Below are positions 51,397 through 62,399 of a stretch of DNA of 64,000 nucleotides, piece by piece. Each line of letters begins with the position of its first letter. Position 1 is the first letter of the stretch. Both the position numbers and the translations under genes were made by a program. Below the pieces are notes generated by a model. The model was not told where the DNA came from and searched no databases. It was given only the letters and a program-made list of their open reading frames with translations. Origin of the DNA: GAS188 sp963713805 (GTDB lineage Bacteria; Pseudomonadota; Alphaproteobacteria; Rhizobiales; Beijerinckiaceae); NCBI GenBank assembly GCA_963713805.1, contig CAVQNF010000036.1, positions 258,305 through 322,304 on the forward strand. The letters are read 5' to 3'.

Positions 51397-52487
51397 GCGC
51401 GCCCCCCACGATGGAGGGGGCGCATGATCCATATGGAGCCGCGAGCGACCGCATCCTGCCCTTTCTCGGTGGACGCGCTCGACACGCGCGGGCGCGTGGT
51501 CAAGCTCGGCGCCACGATCGATGCGGTCATCGGCCGCCATGCCTATCCGGAGTCCGTGTCGCGCCTCCTCGCCGAGGCCGCGGCGCTCACCGTGCTGCTC
51601 GGCGCCTCGCTCAAGATCGAGGGGCGCTTCCAGCTTCAGACCAAGACGGACGGGCCGGTCAGCATGATCGTGGTCGATTTTCGCTGGCCCGACAGCTTCC
51701 GCGCCTATGCGCGCTTCGACGAGAAGAAGATCGCGGCCCTTCCCAAGGAGAAGCAGAAGCGGCGGGCGCCCTCATCGGCAACGGGCATCTCGCGCTCACC
51801 ATCGATCCCGCCGGATGGCGACCGGGCGCGCTATCAAGGGCTCGTCGCACTCGAGGGCCAGAGCCTCGAGGAAGCGGCGCATCATTATTTCACGCAATCC
51901 GAGCAAATTCCGACGCGCGTGCGGCTGGCGGCCGGCGAGCTTTACGTGCCGGGCGCAGGAGGGGAGCGGCCATGGCGCCGGCCGATTATGGGCGGCCGGC
52001 GGGCTTCTGGTGCAATTCCTGCCGAAGGCGAGCGAGCGCCGAAAGCCGCGCGATCTTCCGGGCGGCGACGCGCCGCCGTCCTATGAGGCGCCAGCGCCCG
52101 CGAAGGAGGATGACGCCTGGACCGAGGCGCGCATGCTCGCCGACACGATCGAGGATCACGAGCTGATCGACCCGATGCTTTCGGCCGAGCGGCTCCTCGT
52201 GCGGCTCTTCCACGAGCGCGGCGTGCGCGCCTTCGAGCCGACGAGGCTCAAGGAGAGCTTGCCAATGCTCGCGAAGGCGCATCGTTTCCATGTTGCGAAG
52301 CTTCAGCGAGGCCGACCGGCGCGAGATGATCGCCGATGACGGGATGATCACGGTGACTTGCGAATTCTGCTCGGCCCGCTACCGCGTCGCGCCGGAGGAG
52401 GTCGCGCTGGAGGAGTCGCAGGTCGAGGCAAACGACACCGACGGCACGCTTGCGCCGATCATGAACTTCGACCGAAGGCTGGCGTGA
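51393..52487 (+). CDS. hslO: Redox-regulated chaperone Hsp33 (several frame breaks)
   Basis: Cytosolic holdase activated by oxidation. Starts MSAPPTMEGAHDP at 51393. After a break near 51464 come LDTRGRVVKLGATIDAVIG and LKIEGRFQLQTKTDGPVSM; later GNGHLALTIDPA, YTQSEQ-type HYFTQSEQIPTRV, GGLLVQFLP, and the zinc centre: CQCSRRRI (seen after removing one T near 52261) with CEFCSARY about 30 residues later, giving CxC and CxxC. Further breaks near 51760, 51815 and 51990. It faces argE with a 20-base gap. Confidence 0.92.
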
Positions 52488-52507
52488 GACGGATTCGCTT
52501 CCGTCAC

Positions 52508-53740
52508 CTATCCGCCAGGGTGCGATGGCGATCCGCACCGTGACGAGCGCGCCTCACCGTTCGTCGCGCACCATTGCGCGAGATCGCGCATGAAGGCGGC
52601 ACCGGCGTCGATTTGCTCGAGCGTGATGAATTCGTCGGGCTGATGCGCCTGATCGATCGAGCCGGGGCCGCAAAGGATGGTCGAAAGCCGCGCTTTCTGG
52701 AAATGCCCGGCCTCGCTGCCGTAGGCGAACGGTGATCGGGCGGTTGCGCCCGGTGAGCTCGAGCGCCAAGGTCTCGGCGACCGATCCGGGATCGGGCGAA
52801 AGCCCCGGCACCGAGACCTCGTTGATCGTCTCGACGCTCGCCGGCTTGCCATGCGCGGTGAGGCGCGGCAGCACGATCTCTTGCGCGTAACGCTCGAGCC
52901 GCATCGGAATCTCGGCGGGATCGAGGCCCGGCACACCGCGGAATTCCCAGTAGAAGCTGCAGAGCTTGGCCATGATGTTGCGCGCCGTGCCGCCATGCAC
53001 CTCGCCGATATGCACGCTGGTATAGGGCGGATCGAAACGCCCGGTCGGATCGCCGCGCGCCATCATCTCCTCGCCGATGCGGTCGAGCTCGGACATCAGC
53101 ATCACGGCGCCCTTGATGGCGCTCGCGCCGAGCTCGGGCTTCGAGGAATGCGCCTCGAAACCGTGCACATACGTGTTGAAGGTGACGACGCTCTTGTGCG
53201 CGTCCGCCGGCTGCATCGAGGTCGGCTCGCCGACGATCACGGCACGCGGGCGCGGAAATCGGCACCCATGCGGCGATATGGGCTCATCGACGCCGAGGCA
53301 GGTCGTCTCCTCGTCATAGGAGAAGATGAGATGGATCGGCGTCTGGAGCGCGCTCTTCAGGAAAAGCGGGACGTGGGCGAGCGCAACGGCGCAAAACCCC
53401 TTCATGTCGACGGCGTCCCTCGCCCATAGGCCTTGCCGTCGGCGAGGCGAAGCGTGAACGGATCGCTGCGTCCAGCTCTGGCCGACGACCGGCACGACAT
53501 CCGTGTGGCCGGAAAGGCAGATGCCGCCGCGGTCGGTGGGACCGATGGTCGCGAACAAGGTCGCCTTGTCGCCCGCCGCATTCGGCATCCTTGACGCTCG
53601 CCACCCCAAGATCGCGCAGATAAGCCTTCGACATAGTCGATGAGGTCGAGATTGGAGCGGGAGCTTTCGGTGTCGAAGGCGACGAGGCGCTCCAGTATCG
53701 CGATCACCTCGTCGCGGCCCACGCTCCTATCGCTTGTCAT
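52508..53740 (-). CDS. argE: Acetylornithine deacetylase (several frame breaks)
   Basis: Zinc M20 hydrolase releasing ornithine from N-acetylornithine. Starts MTSDRSVGRDEVIAILERLV at 53740. Core blocks: ICLSGHTDVVPVVGQ, AVDMKGFCAVALAHVP, FSYDEETTCLGV, GEPTSMQPADAHKS, GFEAHSSKPELGASAI, and a C-terminal AGHFQKARLSTILCGPGS with DEFITLEQIDAGAAFM. Breaks lie between 53390 and 53640 and near 52725. Most alphaproteobacteria recycle the acetyl group with ArgJ instead, so an ArgE next to argD-argF is worth note. Confidence 0.87.
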
Positions 53741-53763
53741 CGTCTGCTCCTCTCGAACGTGCT

Positions 53764-55209
53764 TCAGCGCCGCCAATAGCCGGGCAGGAACAGCACGACC
53801 GCCATGATCACCTCGAGCCGGCCGACGATCATGCCGCCCGCCAGCATCCAATGCGCCGCGGCCGGCAGATTGACGTAATCGGCGGCCGTGAGTCCCGGGC
53901 CGAAGGCCGGGCCGGCCTTGGTCAAGCGCCATGACGGCCGCAGTGAGCGCGGCGCCCGCGCCGAGCCCGGCGAGCACGAGCGCGAGGCTCAGCACGACGA
54001 AGGCCGCGAAATAGATGACCGCGAAGGCGAAGACCGTCGTCACCGCCTCCTCGCGAAGCCGCCGCCCGCCATGGGTGAAGGGCACTGCCGCGTGGGGATG
54101 CACGAAACGGATGAAGGAACGGCGCATGCCTTGGATCAGCACGGCGAGCCGGATCGGACGCAAGCCGCCGGCCGCCGAGCCCGCGCAGCCGCCGATGAGG
54201 GCGGCGACGATCAGCAAGAGCACGTGGAAATCGCCGCGCCGCCCAGGCTCGCCCGGCCTCGAAGCCGGTCGTGGTGATGCGGCTCACCACGTCGAATATG
54301 GCATGGCGCAAGCCGACCCAACCGCTCTCGAGGCCGGCGAGCGCAAGATGGGTCCAGGCGAGCGCGACGATGACCGCGGTGACGCCGAGGAAGAGCTGCA
54401 CCTCGCGATGCTGCAGAAGCGGCTGCAGCTCGCCCTTGAGCAACATGGCGACGGTGCCGAGCGGCAACGCCGCGAGCAGCATGAAGATGATGGCGATCCA
54501 TTGCAGGTCGGGTCTTCTTGAAGAAATTGAAGGAGGCCGCATGCGTCGAGAAGCCGCCCGTCGACAGGGTCGAGAAGGCATGCGCCACGGCATCGAAGCT
54601 CGACATGCCGCCGGCGAAATAGGCGATGGCGCATAGACGCGTGAGCGCCGCATAGACGCCGAGCACGCGCGGCGCGACGCGTCGAAGCCGCGAGGCCTCC
54701 CAATTCGGCCCATCGGGCATCCAGAAGCCGTCCGCCTGGCCCTGGCCATGACGGCAGAAGGCAGATCATCAAGGCGATGAAAAAGCCCGCCTCCGAGGAA
54801 TTGCAGAAGCGCTCGCCAAGAACAGCAGCCCGGTTCCGGTGGTGTCGGGCGAAGCGAGCGCGCTCGCACCATTGGTCATGAGACCCGACGTCGCCTCGAA
54901 GATGGCCGCCGCGAAGGACATCTTGCTCGAGCCGAGCGCGAAGGGCAGCGGCCGCGAAGACCACGAGAAGCACCGCCGTTCCGGTCGCGAACAGCGGCAA
55001 TTCGCGCGCGCTGAGGGAGGCGCCTTCCCGCTCGGAGCGCGCCACGAGCCGAAGCCGACGCCGAGGAAGGCGGCAGCGGCCGCGCAGGCGAAAAGAAGCA
55101 CCGCGTCACGTCCATCGCCGAGCGCGGCCACGCCGGCCGTCACGACGAACGAGAAAGCGAGGACGAGCAGCAGGCTTGCGGCAGCGGTTACGGGCGGTCG
55201 CAGATCCAT
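53764..55209 (-). CDS. trkH: Trk-type potassium transporter membrane subunit TrkH (several frame breaks)
   Basis: Potassium-translocating subunit with four pore-like repeats. ATSGLMTNGASALASP contains the first selectivity-filter-like turn; AFSTLSTGGFSTH the second; FDVVSRITTTGFE the third; the last reads AGPAFGPGLTAADY after frame repair. GGCAGSAAGGLRPIRL is a conserved loop. At least five breaks lie between 53930 and 55100. The C-terminus LPGYWRR ends at 53764. It precedes argE on the same strand; no TrkA gene is in the window. Confidence 0.85.
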
Positions 55210-55479
55210 CGAATCACTCTGGCGCGCGGCGAAGCGCCGCCGCTTCGACAAAATGCCAGCTTGTCGGGCATCTGTCATGCAGGAGCACTCCTAACCGAAG
55301 CTCGAACTCTGGTAACAGGCGTTCGGCTTCGTTGTGAAAGCAAGATTTTTGGTGCACAGCTAATTACACCCTGAATTCCGTCCGTCGGGCAAACCACCCG
55401 GGGGTCAACCAGCAAATGGACCTTGGGGCTGGTGGCACATGCGTGGTGCCATTGAAGTAGCGCCACGATAAGACCGGAC

Positions 55480-56088
55480 GTGATGATGATCTCCTTGCCG
55501 AAGCCCGACGGGTTGATTTCCACCGTCCGCTTGGATGCGCGCCAGTCAGTCCGCGATTTCATGGACCAAGAGCTCACCTTGGATCACGTGAGCGTCCTGC
55601 TTTTTGCTGCCCAGGGGCGTCGCCCGAACCAGGACAAGCGTTTGGTGCCATCCGCGGGCGCACGCTATCCATTGGAGCTTACGCTCGTCGTTCGACGCGT
55701 GGAATCCTTGCAACCCGGCCTCTACAGATACGCTGCGGATAGGCACGCGCTCGATGTGGTGGAGATAAATGGAAACCCTCTCCTGGAGGTCGCGGCCGCG
55801 ACGTTCGAGGCGCCTTGGGTTGCGAACGCCGCGGCAGCACTACACATTTCCGCAGTTTTTGAGCGAACGACGCAACCTTATGCCGATCAACCGCCCCTTG
55901 GGCGTGCTGAACGATACGTATGGTTGGAAGCGGGGCACGCGGCACAAAATGTGGCTCTGGCCGCGGCTGCGCTCCAGCTTGCCACCGTGTTCATTGGGGG
56001 GTTTGATGATGAAGCTATGGCACGGGCTGTAGAATCACCGAATACCGAGCGCTCGGTCGGCTTAATGCCCCTGGGCTTTCCGGCTTAA
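55480..56088 (+). CDS. SagB/ThcOx-type nitroreductase family protein
   Basis: FMN-dependent oxidoreductase fold of the SagB branch, which in peptide natural-product clusters oxidises thiazolines and oxazolines but also occurs alone. LPKPDG, RQSVRDFMDQELTLDHVSVLLFAAQGR, SAGARYPLELTLVV, LQPGLYRYAAD and GHAAQNVALAAAALQL are characteristic. Starts GTG-ATG-ATG at 55480. Intact, 202 residues, less GC-biased than its neighbours. No cyclodehydratase or precursor peptide is adjacent, so the role is open. It lies directly upstream of ruvB. Confidence 0.83.
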   Translation: MMMISLPKPDGLISTVRLDARQSVRDFMDQELTLDHVSVLLFAAQGRRPNQDKRLVPSAGARYPLELTLVVRRVESLQPGLYRYAADRHALDVVEINGNPLLEVAAATFEAPWVANAAAALHISAVFERTTQPYADQPPLGRAERYVWLEAGHAAQNVALAAAALQLATVFIGGFDDEAMARAVESPNTERSVGLMPLGFPA

Positions 56089-56182
56089 TCAAATCTCTTG
56101 ATCGGATCGACCACGATACCGTTGTCGCGCTGGCGATGCGGACATGATGGGGTATTGTGGCGAAAGCCATGATCGAATCGCC

Positions 56183-57246
56183 ATGACCGCCCCACCCCGC
56201 CTGATCACGCCGGAGCGCCGCGAGGACGACGCGCTCGAAGCCTCGATCCGGCCGCAGAGCCTCGCCGATTTCGTCGGCCAGGAACAGGCGCGCGCCAATC
56301 TCAAGGTGTTCATCGACAGCGCCCGGGCGCGCGGCGAGGCGCTCGATCACGTGCTGTTCGTCGGGACCGCCCGGCCTCGGCAAGACGACGCTTGCCCAGA
56401 TCGTGTCGCGCGAGATGGGGGTCGGCTTCCGCTCGACCTCGGGCCCCGTCATCGCCAAGGCTGGCGACCTTGCGGCCATCCTCACCAATCTCGAGGAACG
56501 CGACGTTCTGTTCATCGACGAGATCCACAGGCTCAATCCGGCGGTCGAGGAAATCCTCTACCCCGCGATGGAGGATTTCCAGCTCGATCTCGTGATCGGC
56601 GAGGGGCCGGCGGCGCGCTCGGTGAAGATCGATCTTGTCGAAATTCACGCTCATCGGCGCGACGACCCGGGCCGGCCTCCTCACGACGCCGCTGCGCGAC
56701 CGTTTCGGCATTCCCATCCGCCTCAACTTCTACACCGTCGAGGAGCTCGAATTCATCGTGAAGCGCGGCGCGCGCGTCATGGGATTTTCGGTATCCGAGG
56801 ACGGCGCGAACGAGATCGCCAAGCGCGCCCGCGGCACGCCCGCGCGTCGCCGGCAGGCTGTTGCGGCGAGTGCGCGATTTCGCCGTGGTCGACAAGGCCG
56901 AGCGCGTCACGCGCGAGCTCGCCGCCAGCGCGCTCTCGCTTCTCGAGGTGGACGCGCGCGGCCTCGACCAGATGGACCGGCGCTATCTCTCCGTCATCGC
57001 CGAGATCCTTCGGCGGTGGTCCGGTCGGCGTCGAGACGATCGCCGCCGTCGCTTGTCCGAGCCGCGCGACGCCATCGAGGACATCATCGAGCCCTATCTG
57101 ATCCAGCAGGGCCTTCTGCAGCGCACGCCGCGCGGACGCCTGTTGACGCCGCACGCTTTCCGCCATCTCGGCCTCGAGGAGCCGTCCGAAACGGGAAGCC
57201 GCCCAGTTCGGCCTTGTTCGGGAACGGCGACGACGATGCCCGATGA
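56183..57246 (+). CDS. ruvB: Holliday junction helicase RuvB (at least five frame breaks)
   Basis: AAA+ motor for branch migration. LEASIRPQSLADFVGQEQ at the start; Walker A PPGLGKTTLAQI (after removing an A at 56366); Walker B VLFIDEIHRL; FTLIGATTRAGLLTTPLRDRFG; AVVDKAERVTRE; GGGPVGVETIAA; and LSEPRDAIEDIIEPYLIQQG. Breaks near 56366, 56637, 56840, 57008 and 57221 are each repaired by removing one base. ATG at 56183. RuvC and RuvA are not upstream as they usually are. The end overlaps ybgC. Confidence 0.93.
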
Positions 57247-57725
57247 CCGGCATCCTGTCCTGCACAGGCTTTCCCTGCGGGTCTACTACGAGGACACCGA
57301 TTTCTCCGGCGCCGTCTACCATGCGAGTTATCTGCGTTTCTTCGAAAGGGCGCGGACCGAATGGCTGCGCGGCATCGGCTTCGACCAAAGGACCGCGTTC
57401 GCGGCCATTCCGCCGCTCAGCTTCGTCGTCAAGCGCCTGTCCATCGATTATTTGCGGCCAGCGCTATGGACGATGTGATCAGCGTCGAGACGAGCTTGAT
57501 CGAAGCCCGCGGCGCGAGCCTCGTTCTCGCGCAGCACGGCTGCGCGGCGAGGAGATGCTTGTCGAGGCACGCGTGACCGTCGTATCGCTCTCGGGTGGAC
57601 GCCCGGTGCGTTTGCCGCGCCCGATCCTGCGGGCACTTCACGCCCGAATGGCCGGAAATAGCCTCCGGTGGAGGCTTCGCCTTCGCTCAACGTATCGTGT
57701 TGTCGCGAAAGCGCGGGTCTGTTGA
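57236..57725 (+). CDS. ybgC: YbgC-type acyl-CoA thioesterase (frame breaks, end approximate)
   Basis: Hot-dog-fold thioesterase often leading the tol-pal operon. LRVYYEDTDFSGAVYHASYLRFFERARTEWLR, seen as YYEDTDFSGAVYHASYLRF and the FERARTEWL block, carries the catalytic Asp. Frames change near 57470 and 57545 with DDVISVETSLIEARGA and GEEMLVEARVTVV following. The last 25 residues are uncertain. TolQ does not follow. Confidence 0.88.
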
Positions 57726-57779
57726 CGCGCGGACCGCGCTTGTGGCTTGACTTCGACCTTGACAGCGGCGCGAGCGGAC

Positions 57780-58582
57780 ATGAAATCTTGTTGGCGATGG
57801 CTTGCCCTCTTGCTGCTGATCCTCGGGCCTTTGCCTCTTGGTGACGGCGCCCGTCTACGAATTGCCACATCTTGATTTTCCTCAAGGACCATCTCGCGAG
57901 ATTCACGCGCCTCGTTGAGGAGAACCGCGTGTTCGCGCTCCTCATCTATATCGCGATCTACGTCTCCTGCGCCGCGGCGTCTTTTCCGAGCGCCATCCTT
58001 CTGACCCTGATCGGAGGCTGCCTCTTCGGCGCTTTCCTCGGCGGCACGGCCGCCGCGGTGAGCGCGACGCTCGGCGGCCTCTGCGCCTTTCTCGCGGCCC
58101 GCAGCGCTCAGCCGCAATTGGTCGCGCAGGCTCGCGGGTTTCGATCTCTCGCGCATGATCGGGGCTCTCGAGCAGGACGCCGCCTCCTATCTCATGTTCC
58201 TGCGCCTGACGCCGATCTTCCCGTTCTGGCTCGTCAATCTCGCCGCGGCGGTCGCGCGGCGTTCGGCTCAGCGACCTTCCTGTGGACGACTTTCTTCGGC
58301 GTCATGCCGGGTGGCTTCGCCTTCGCGACCGCGGGCGAAGCGCTCGGCGCCATTCTGGCGCGGCAAACGCGAGATCTATCGCGCTTGCGTGGCGCAAGGC
58401 GCGAAATGTGCAGCCTGCATGTCGATCCCGCCGCGCTCGTCGACCAGCGGCTTCGTCCTCGCGCTCGCATCTTCCTCGGCGCCCTCGCCTTGATTCCCGT
58501 CATGATGAAGCGCATTCCGCCCTTCGCGCGATTTTGCGAACGTAGGGGCTGGATCAGGGCCGCGAGCGGCGGAGAACCATGA
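57780..58582 (+). CDS. TVP38/TMEM64 (DedA-like) membrane protein (frame breaks)
   Basis: Polytopic protein of the VTT/SNARE-associated family. N-terminal hydrophobic stretch WLALLLLILGPLPLGDG, then ALLIYIAIYVSCAAASFPSA, LTLIGGCLFGAFLGGTAAA, and FLRLTPIFPFWLVNLAAA with the family's FLRL-P-FP motif, and FFGVMPGGFAFATAG. Frames change near 57850, 58130 and 58250. Overlaps the start of a disulfide-reductase-type flavoprotein, a pairing often seen with mercuric-reductase-like genes. Confidence 0.82.
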
Positions 58583-60046
58583 TGAGCGAAGCGCTGCGCC
58601 CCGATTTATGCATCATCGGCGCGGGCGCCGCCGGGCTTTCGGTCGCCGCCTGCCGCCGCCGCCTTCGGCGTGTCGACCGTCCTGATCGAGACGGGGGGAG
58701 ATGGGCGGCGAATGCCTGAACACGGCCTGCGTGCCCTCGAAAGCGCTCATCGCGGCGGCGCGTGCGACGAAGTGGCCAGCGCTGGCGTCGCGGTTGCAGC
58801 AGGGAGCGCGACGCGCCCGATCCTCGAGCATCAGCGGCGTGACTGGCGCATGTGAGGGATGTCATCTCCGAGATCGCGCCCGCGGATTTGGCGGCACGCT
58901 ATGCCGCGCTCGGCGTCGAGGTGATCAAGGGAGAGGCGGCCTTCATCGATCGGAACGACCGTCGAGGCGGGCGACAAGCTCATCAAGGCGCGCCGCTTCG
59001 TCATCGCTTCGGGATCGAGGCCCGTCGATCCCTCAGATCGCGGGGCTCGATGCCGTCCCCTACCTCACGAACGAGACGGTGTTCGCACTTCCCGAACGGC
59101 CCCGCCATCTCCTCGTGATCGGCGCGGGTCCCGTCGGCTGCGAGCTCGGCCAGGCCTTTCGCCGGCTCGGGAGCGAGGTGACGCTGTTCGATGCGGGGCG
59201 GCTGTTGCCGCGTGAGGACGAGGAACTCGCGGGCATCGTCCGCGGCGCGTTCGAGCGCGACGCATGCTTCTGCGCGAAAACATCCGGCTCGCAGCCGTCG
59301 CCGTGACGGCCGCAGGGCGTGCGCCTTCACTACTCCGACGAGGCCTCGGCACCGCGACAGGCGACCGGCACGCATCTTCTGGTCGCGACCGGGCGGACAG
59401 CCGACGACGGAGGGGCTCGGTCTCGATCGAGGCTGGATCAAATCCGACGAGAGCGGTATTATTGTCGACCATGGTATGCGCACCAGCAACCCACGCGTCT
59501 TCGCGATCGGCGATTGCGTCGGCGGGGCCGCCGGCGGTTCCCGCTTCACCCATGCCGCGTCGCTGCAGGCCAGCCTCGTGATTCGCAACGCCCTTTTCCG
59601 CCTGCCGGCCGGTTCGATCCCATGACGGTCCCGCGCGTGACCTTCACGGATCCCGAGATCGCCGCGGTCGGCCTTTCGGAGGAAGAGGCCCGCGCCCAGC
59701 ATGGTCGCAATCCGCATTTCCCGTTTTGCGCTCGGCGAAACGGATCGCGCGCGCGCCGAAGGGGAGCCGGAGGGTCTCGTCAAGATCATCGCCTCGCCGA
59801 GCGGGCGCCTGCTCGGGGCCGCGATCTGCGGCAAGAGTGCGGGCGAGATGATCCCGCTGTGGACGCTCGCGCTGAAGGAGAAGATGAAGCTTTCGAAGAT
59901 CGCGGGGCTTGACGGTGCCCTATCCGACGCTGAGCGAGGCCTCGCGACGCGCGGCACTCGAGTTCTACACGCCGCTGGCGCGACGCCCTTTCGTGCGTCG
60001 CCTGCTCGGGCGTGCTGCGCAGATTCGGATAGCGCCGCATGGATGA
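58579..60046 (+). CDS. Mercuric-reductase-like pyridine nucleotide-disulfide oxidoreductase (many frame breaks)
   Basis: FAD-dependent dithiol enzyme. LCIIGAGAAGLSVAA binds FAD; GGECLNTACVPSKALI has the redox Cys pair four residues apart; LLVIGAGPVGCELGQAFRRLG binds NAD(P)H; NPRVFAIGDCVGG and VPRVTFTDPEIAAVGLSEEEA follow, then SGRLLGAAICGKSAGEMIP. At least six breaks are scattered through the gene. No N-terminal heavy-metal domain and no mer genes, so mercury reduction is not implied. Start overlaps the TVP38-like gene, end overlaps the kinase gene. Confidence 0.85.
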
Positions 60047-61481
60047 CGTCACCCAGCGCAGCACGACATCCGCGCTTCCGGACATCGCCGCGCTCGTTCG
60101 CGCGCGGCCCGGGCTCTCGGGCAAGCTTCTCATCTTGACGATCGCCTTCGTCATGCTCGCCGAGGTGCTGATCTTTATTCCCTCGGTCGCGAATTTCAGG
60201 CGCACCTGGCTGATGAACAGGATCGCCGCGGCATCGACCGCGGCGCTCGTGTTCGACGCGGCTCCTTCCGGAATGGTGCCGCCGGAGCTCGGCAAGGAGC
60301 TCTTGAGGCAGGTCGGCGCGCTGACCATCTGGGCCAAGCGGGCCGATTCGCGCATGCTGGTCGCGAGCGTCGACAACCCGCCCAACGTCGACGTGACGAC
60401 CGATCTTCGCGAAACGAACCCCATTCATCAGATCGTCGAAGCCCTGAGCACGCTCGCCGCCCCGCCTGGGCGGATCCTGCGCGTCACGGCACGGGGCATG
60501 GGCGTCGAGATCAACATGACGATCGAGGAGGATCTGCTGCGGGCCGCGATGTGGGGCTTCGCGCGTAATATCCTTCTGCTCTCTCTGCTGATTTCGCTGA
60601 TCACCGCCGGTCTCGTCTATCTCTCGCTCATCTACATGATCGTGCGGCCGATGAAGCGTCTGTCCGAGAATATGGCGAGCTTCGAGCGTGACCCCGAGAA
60701 CGATGCGCGCGTGATCCCGACAGGCACGCGCGTCGACGAGATCGGCTTTGCCGAGCGCTCGCTGGCACGGCTCGAGATGAAGCTCGCCGATGAGTTGCGC
60801 CGAAGCAAGAAGCTCGCCGCGCTCGGCTTGATGATCGCCAAGATCAGCCACGATCTGCGCAACGTGCTTTCCGGCGCCCAGCTCTTCTCCGAGCGCATCG
60901 CGGAGCTGAAGAATCCGAACGTGCAGCGCCTCGCGCCGCGCCTCGTCGACGCGCTGCGCCGGGCCATCGATCTGTGCGAAGGCACGCTCGCCTATGGCGC
61001 CGACCAGAAGGCGGCGCTGAAGCCCTCTCGATTCGATCTCGCGCCGCTGGTCGCCGAATGCTGGGAACTCGCGCTTCCGGTGAGCCGGGCACCTTCCAGG
61101 CTCGTCAACGAGGTTCCGGCGGATTTCGAGATCACCGCCGATCGCGACCAGATCGCGCGCGTCTTCTTCAACCTCATGCGCAATTCATTGCAGGCGATCG
61201 CTCCTCAACTGGGGCAGGAAGCGGCCGGCGAAGCGCGGATCACGGTTTCGGCGAAGAGCGAAGACGGGAGAAGCACCATCTGGATCGAGGACAATGGGCC
61301 CGGCGTCTCGGCGGGCGCGCGCCAGAGGCTGTTCGAGCCGTTCTCGGTCTCATCCAGCCGACGCGGCAGCGGCCTCGGACTTGCGATCGCGGCCGATATC
61401 TTGCGGGCCCATGACGGCGACATCGGCCTCGCCGACAGCACGCCTGGCGCGCGTTTCGAGATCAGCTTGCCTTATCACTGA
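60039..61481 (+). CDS. Membrane sensor histidine kinase
   Basis: Two transmembrane helices (LLILTIAFVMLAEVLIFIPS and ILLLSLLISLITAGLVYLSL) flank a periplasmic domain of about 130 residues. A HAMP-like segment leads to the H-box KISHDLRNVLSGAQL, N-box NLMRNSLQAIA, IWIEDNGPGVS and GSGLGLAIA. Intact, 480 residues. No response regulator is next to it. ATG overlaps the end of the flavoprotein gene, so they are likely co-expressed and the kinase may sense redox or envelope state. Confidence 0.9.
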   Translation: MDDVTQRSTTSALPDIAALVRARPGLSGKLLILTIAFVMLAEVLIFIPSVANFRRTWLMNRIAAASTAALVFDAAPSGMVPPELGKELLRQVGALTIWAKRADSRMLVASVDNPPNVDVTTDLRETNPIHQIVEALSTLAAPPGRILRVTARGMGVEINMTIEEDLLRAAMWGFARNILLLSLLISLITAGLVYLSLIYMIVRPMKRLSENMASFERDPENDARVIPTGTRVDEIGFAERSLARLEMKLADELRRSKKLAALGLMIAKISHDLRNVLSGAQLFSERIAELKNPNVQRLAPRLVDALRRAIDLCEGTLAYGADQKAALKPSRFDLAPLVAECWELALPVSRAPSRLVNEVPADFEITADRDQIARVFFNLMRNSLQAIAPQLGQEAAGEARITVSAKSEDGRSTIWIEDNGPGVSAGARQRLFEPFSVSSSRRGSGLGLAIAADILRAHDGDIGLADSTPGARFEISLPYH

Positions 61482-62399
61482 TCGCCGCTGCACGCCGCGC
61501 CCATGCTCGCGAGCGCGGCGCGCGGCGCGAGTTTCGGCTCCCAGCCCGTCTTCATGAGCTTTGCCGGAGAGGCGACGAGGTCTCCGAGGAGCTTGTCCTT
61601 CACCTCGCTCATGCCGGGAGATGCCATGGCCATGCGCAGCAATGAAGATGGAAGGGCGAACAGGCCCGGTTCGCGCCCGAGGCCCTCGCGCAGGGCCGCC
61701 AGCATGGCAGCGATCTCGATCGGCTCGGGATGTGCGACAATGTAGGTCTCGCCGAGATGGGCGCGAGCCGTCGAGCACATGCTCGACCGCGGCACAAAGA
61801 TCGGCACGCGCCACGAGCGAACGCCGGGCCGTGAAGCGCGCGGAAAGGAAGCGGCAGCTTGAGGCTCGCGAGCCGCAGCAGGGTCGCGAGGTTGCCGCTC
61901 GGCGCGCGATCCGGCGACCAGCACCGGCCTCAACGTGACGCTCGGCACCCCGATGCGCGCCAGCGCCTCCTCGGCCGCGAGCTTGGCGCGGCCATAGGCA
62001 TCGGACGGACGCGGGGCTTGGCTCTCGGTCAATGCGCCCTCGGCGCGAGCGCCGCTCTGCGCCCGGATCGAGGAGAGAAACACCAGCCGCTCCACCCTGC
62101 CCCGCGAAGCCTCGGCGAGAGCCGTGACGGCACGATGGTTGACGGCGTCATGAAGCGCCTTCGTCGATGCCCCGCGTATGGGCGACCGCGGCGGCATGCA
62201 CGACCGCGTCGACGCCTTCGAGAAGGGGGGTCCAATCGGGCGTCCCCACAAGATCGGGAGAGGAGACCCGCTCGACGCCCTCGCCGGCCGCCGTCGGCCT
62301 TCGGCTCGCGGCCCGCACCGCGTAGCCGCGTTCGGCGAGGTAGGGGACGAGGGCGCGTCCGATGAAGCCGGACGCACCCGTGACCAGCACTCGTCTCAA
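61475..62399 (-). CDS. NAD-dependent epimerase/dehydratase (frame breaks)
   Basis: Extended SDR acting on a nucleotide sugar. VLVTGASGFIGRALVPYL binds NAD; DAVVHAAAVAHT, LVFLSSIRAQSG and DAYGRAKLAAEEAL (catalytic Tyr and Lys) follow. Breaks near 62160 and between 61760 and 61900. TTG start at 62399 overlaps the stop of the MraY-like gene (TTGA). Probably part of surface polysaccharide synthesis. Its end overlaps the kinase gene by seven bases, convergent. Confidence 0.85.

Noticed and set aside
56183..57246. ruvB as a decaying pseudogene
   Set aside because: Every motif survives and each break is a single base; the same pattern hits essential genes such as frr.
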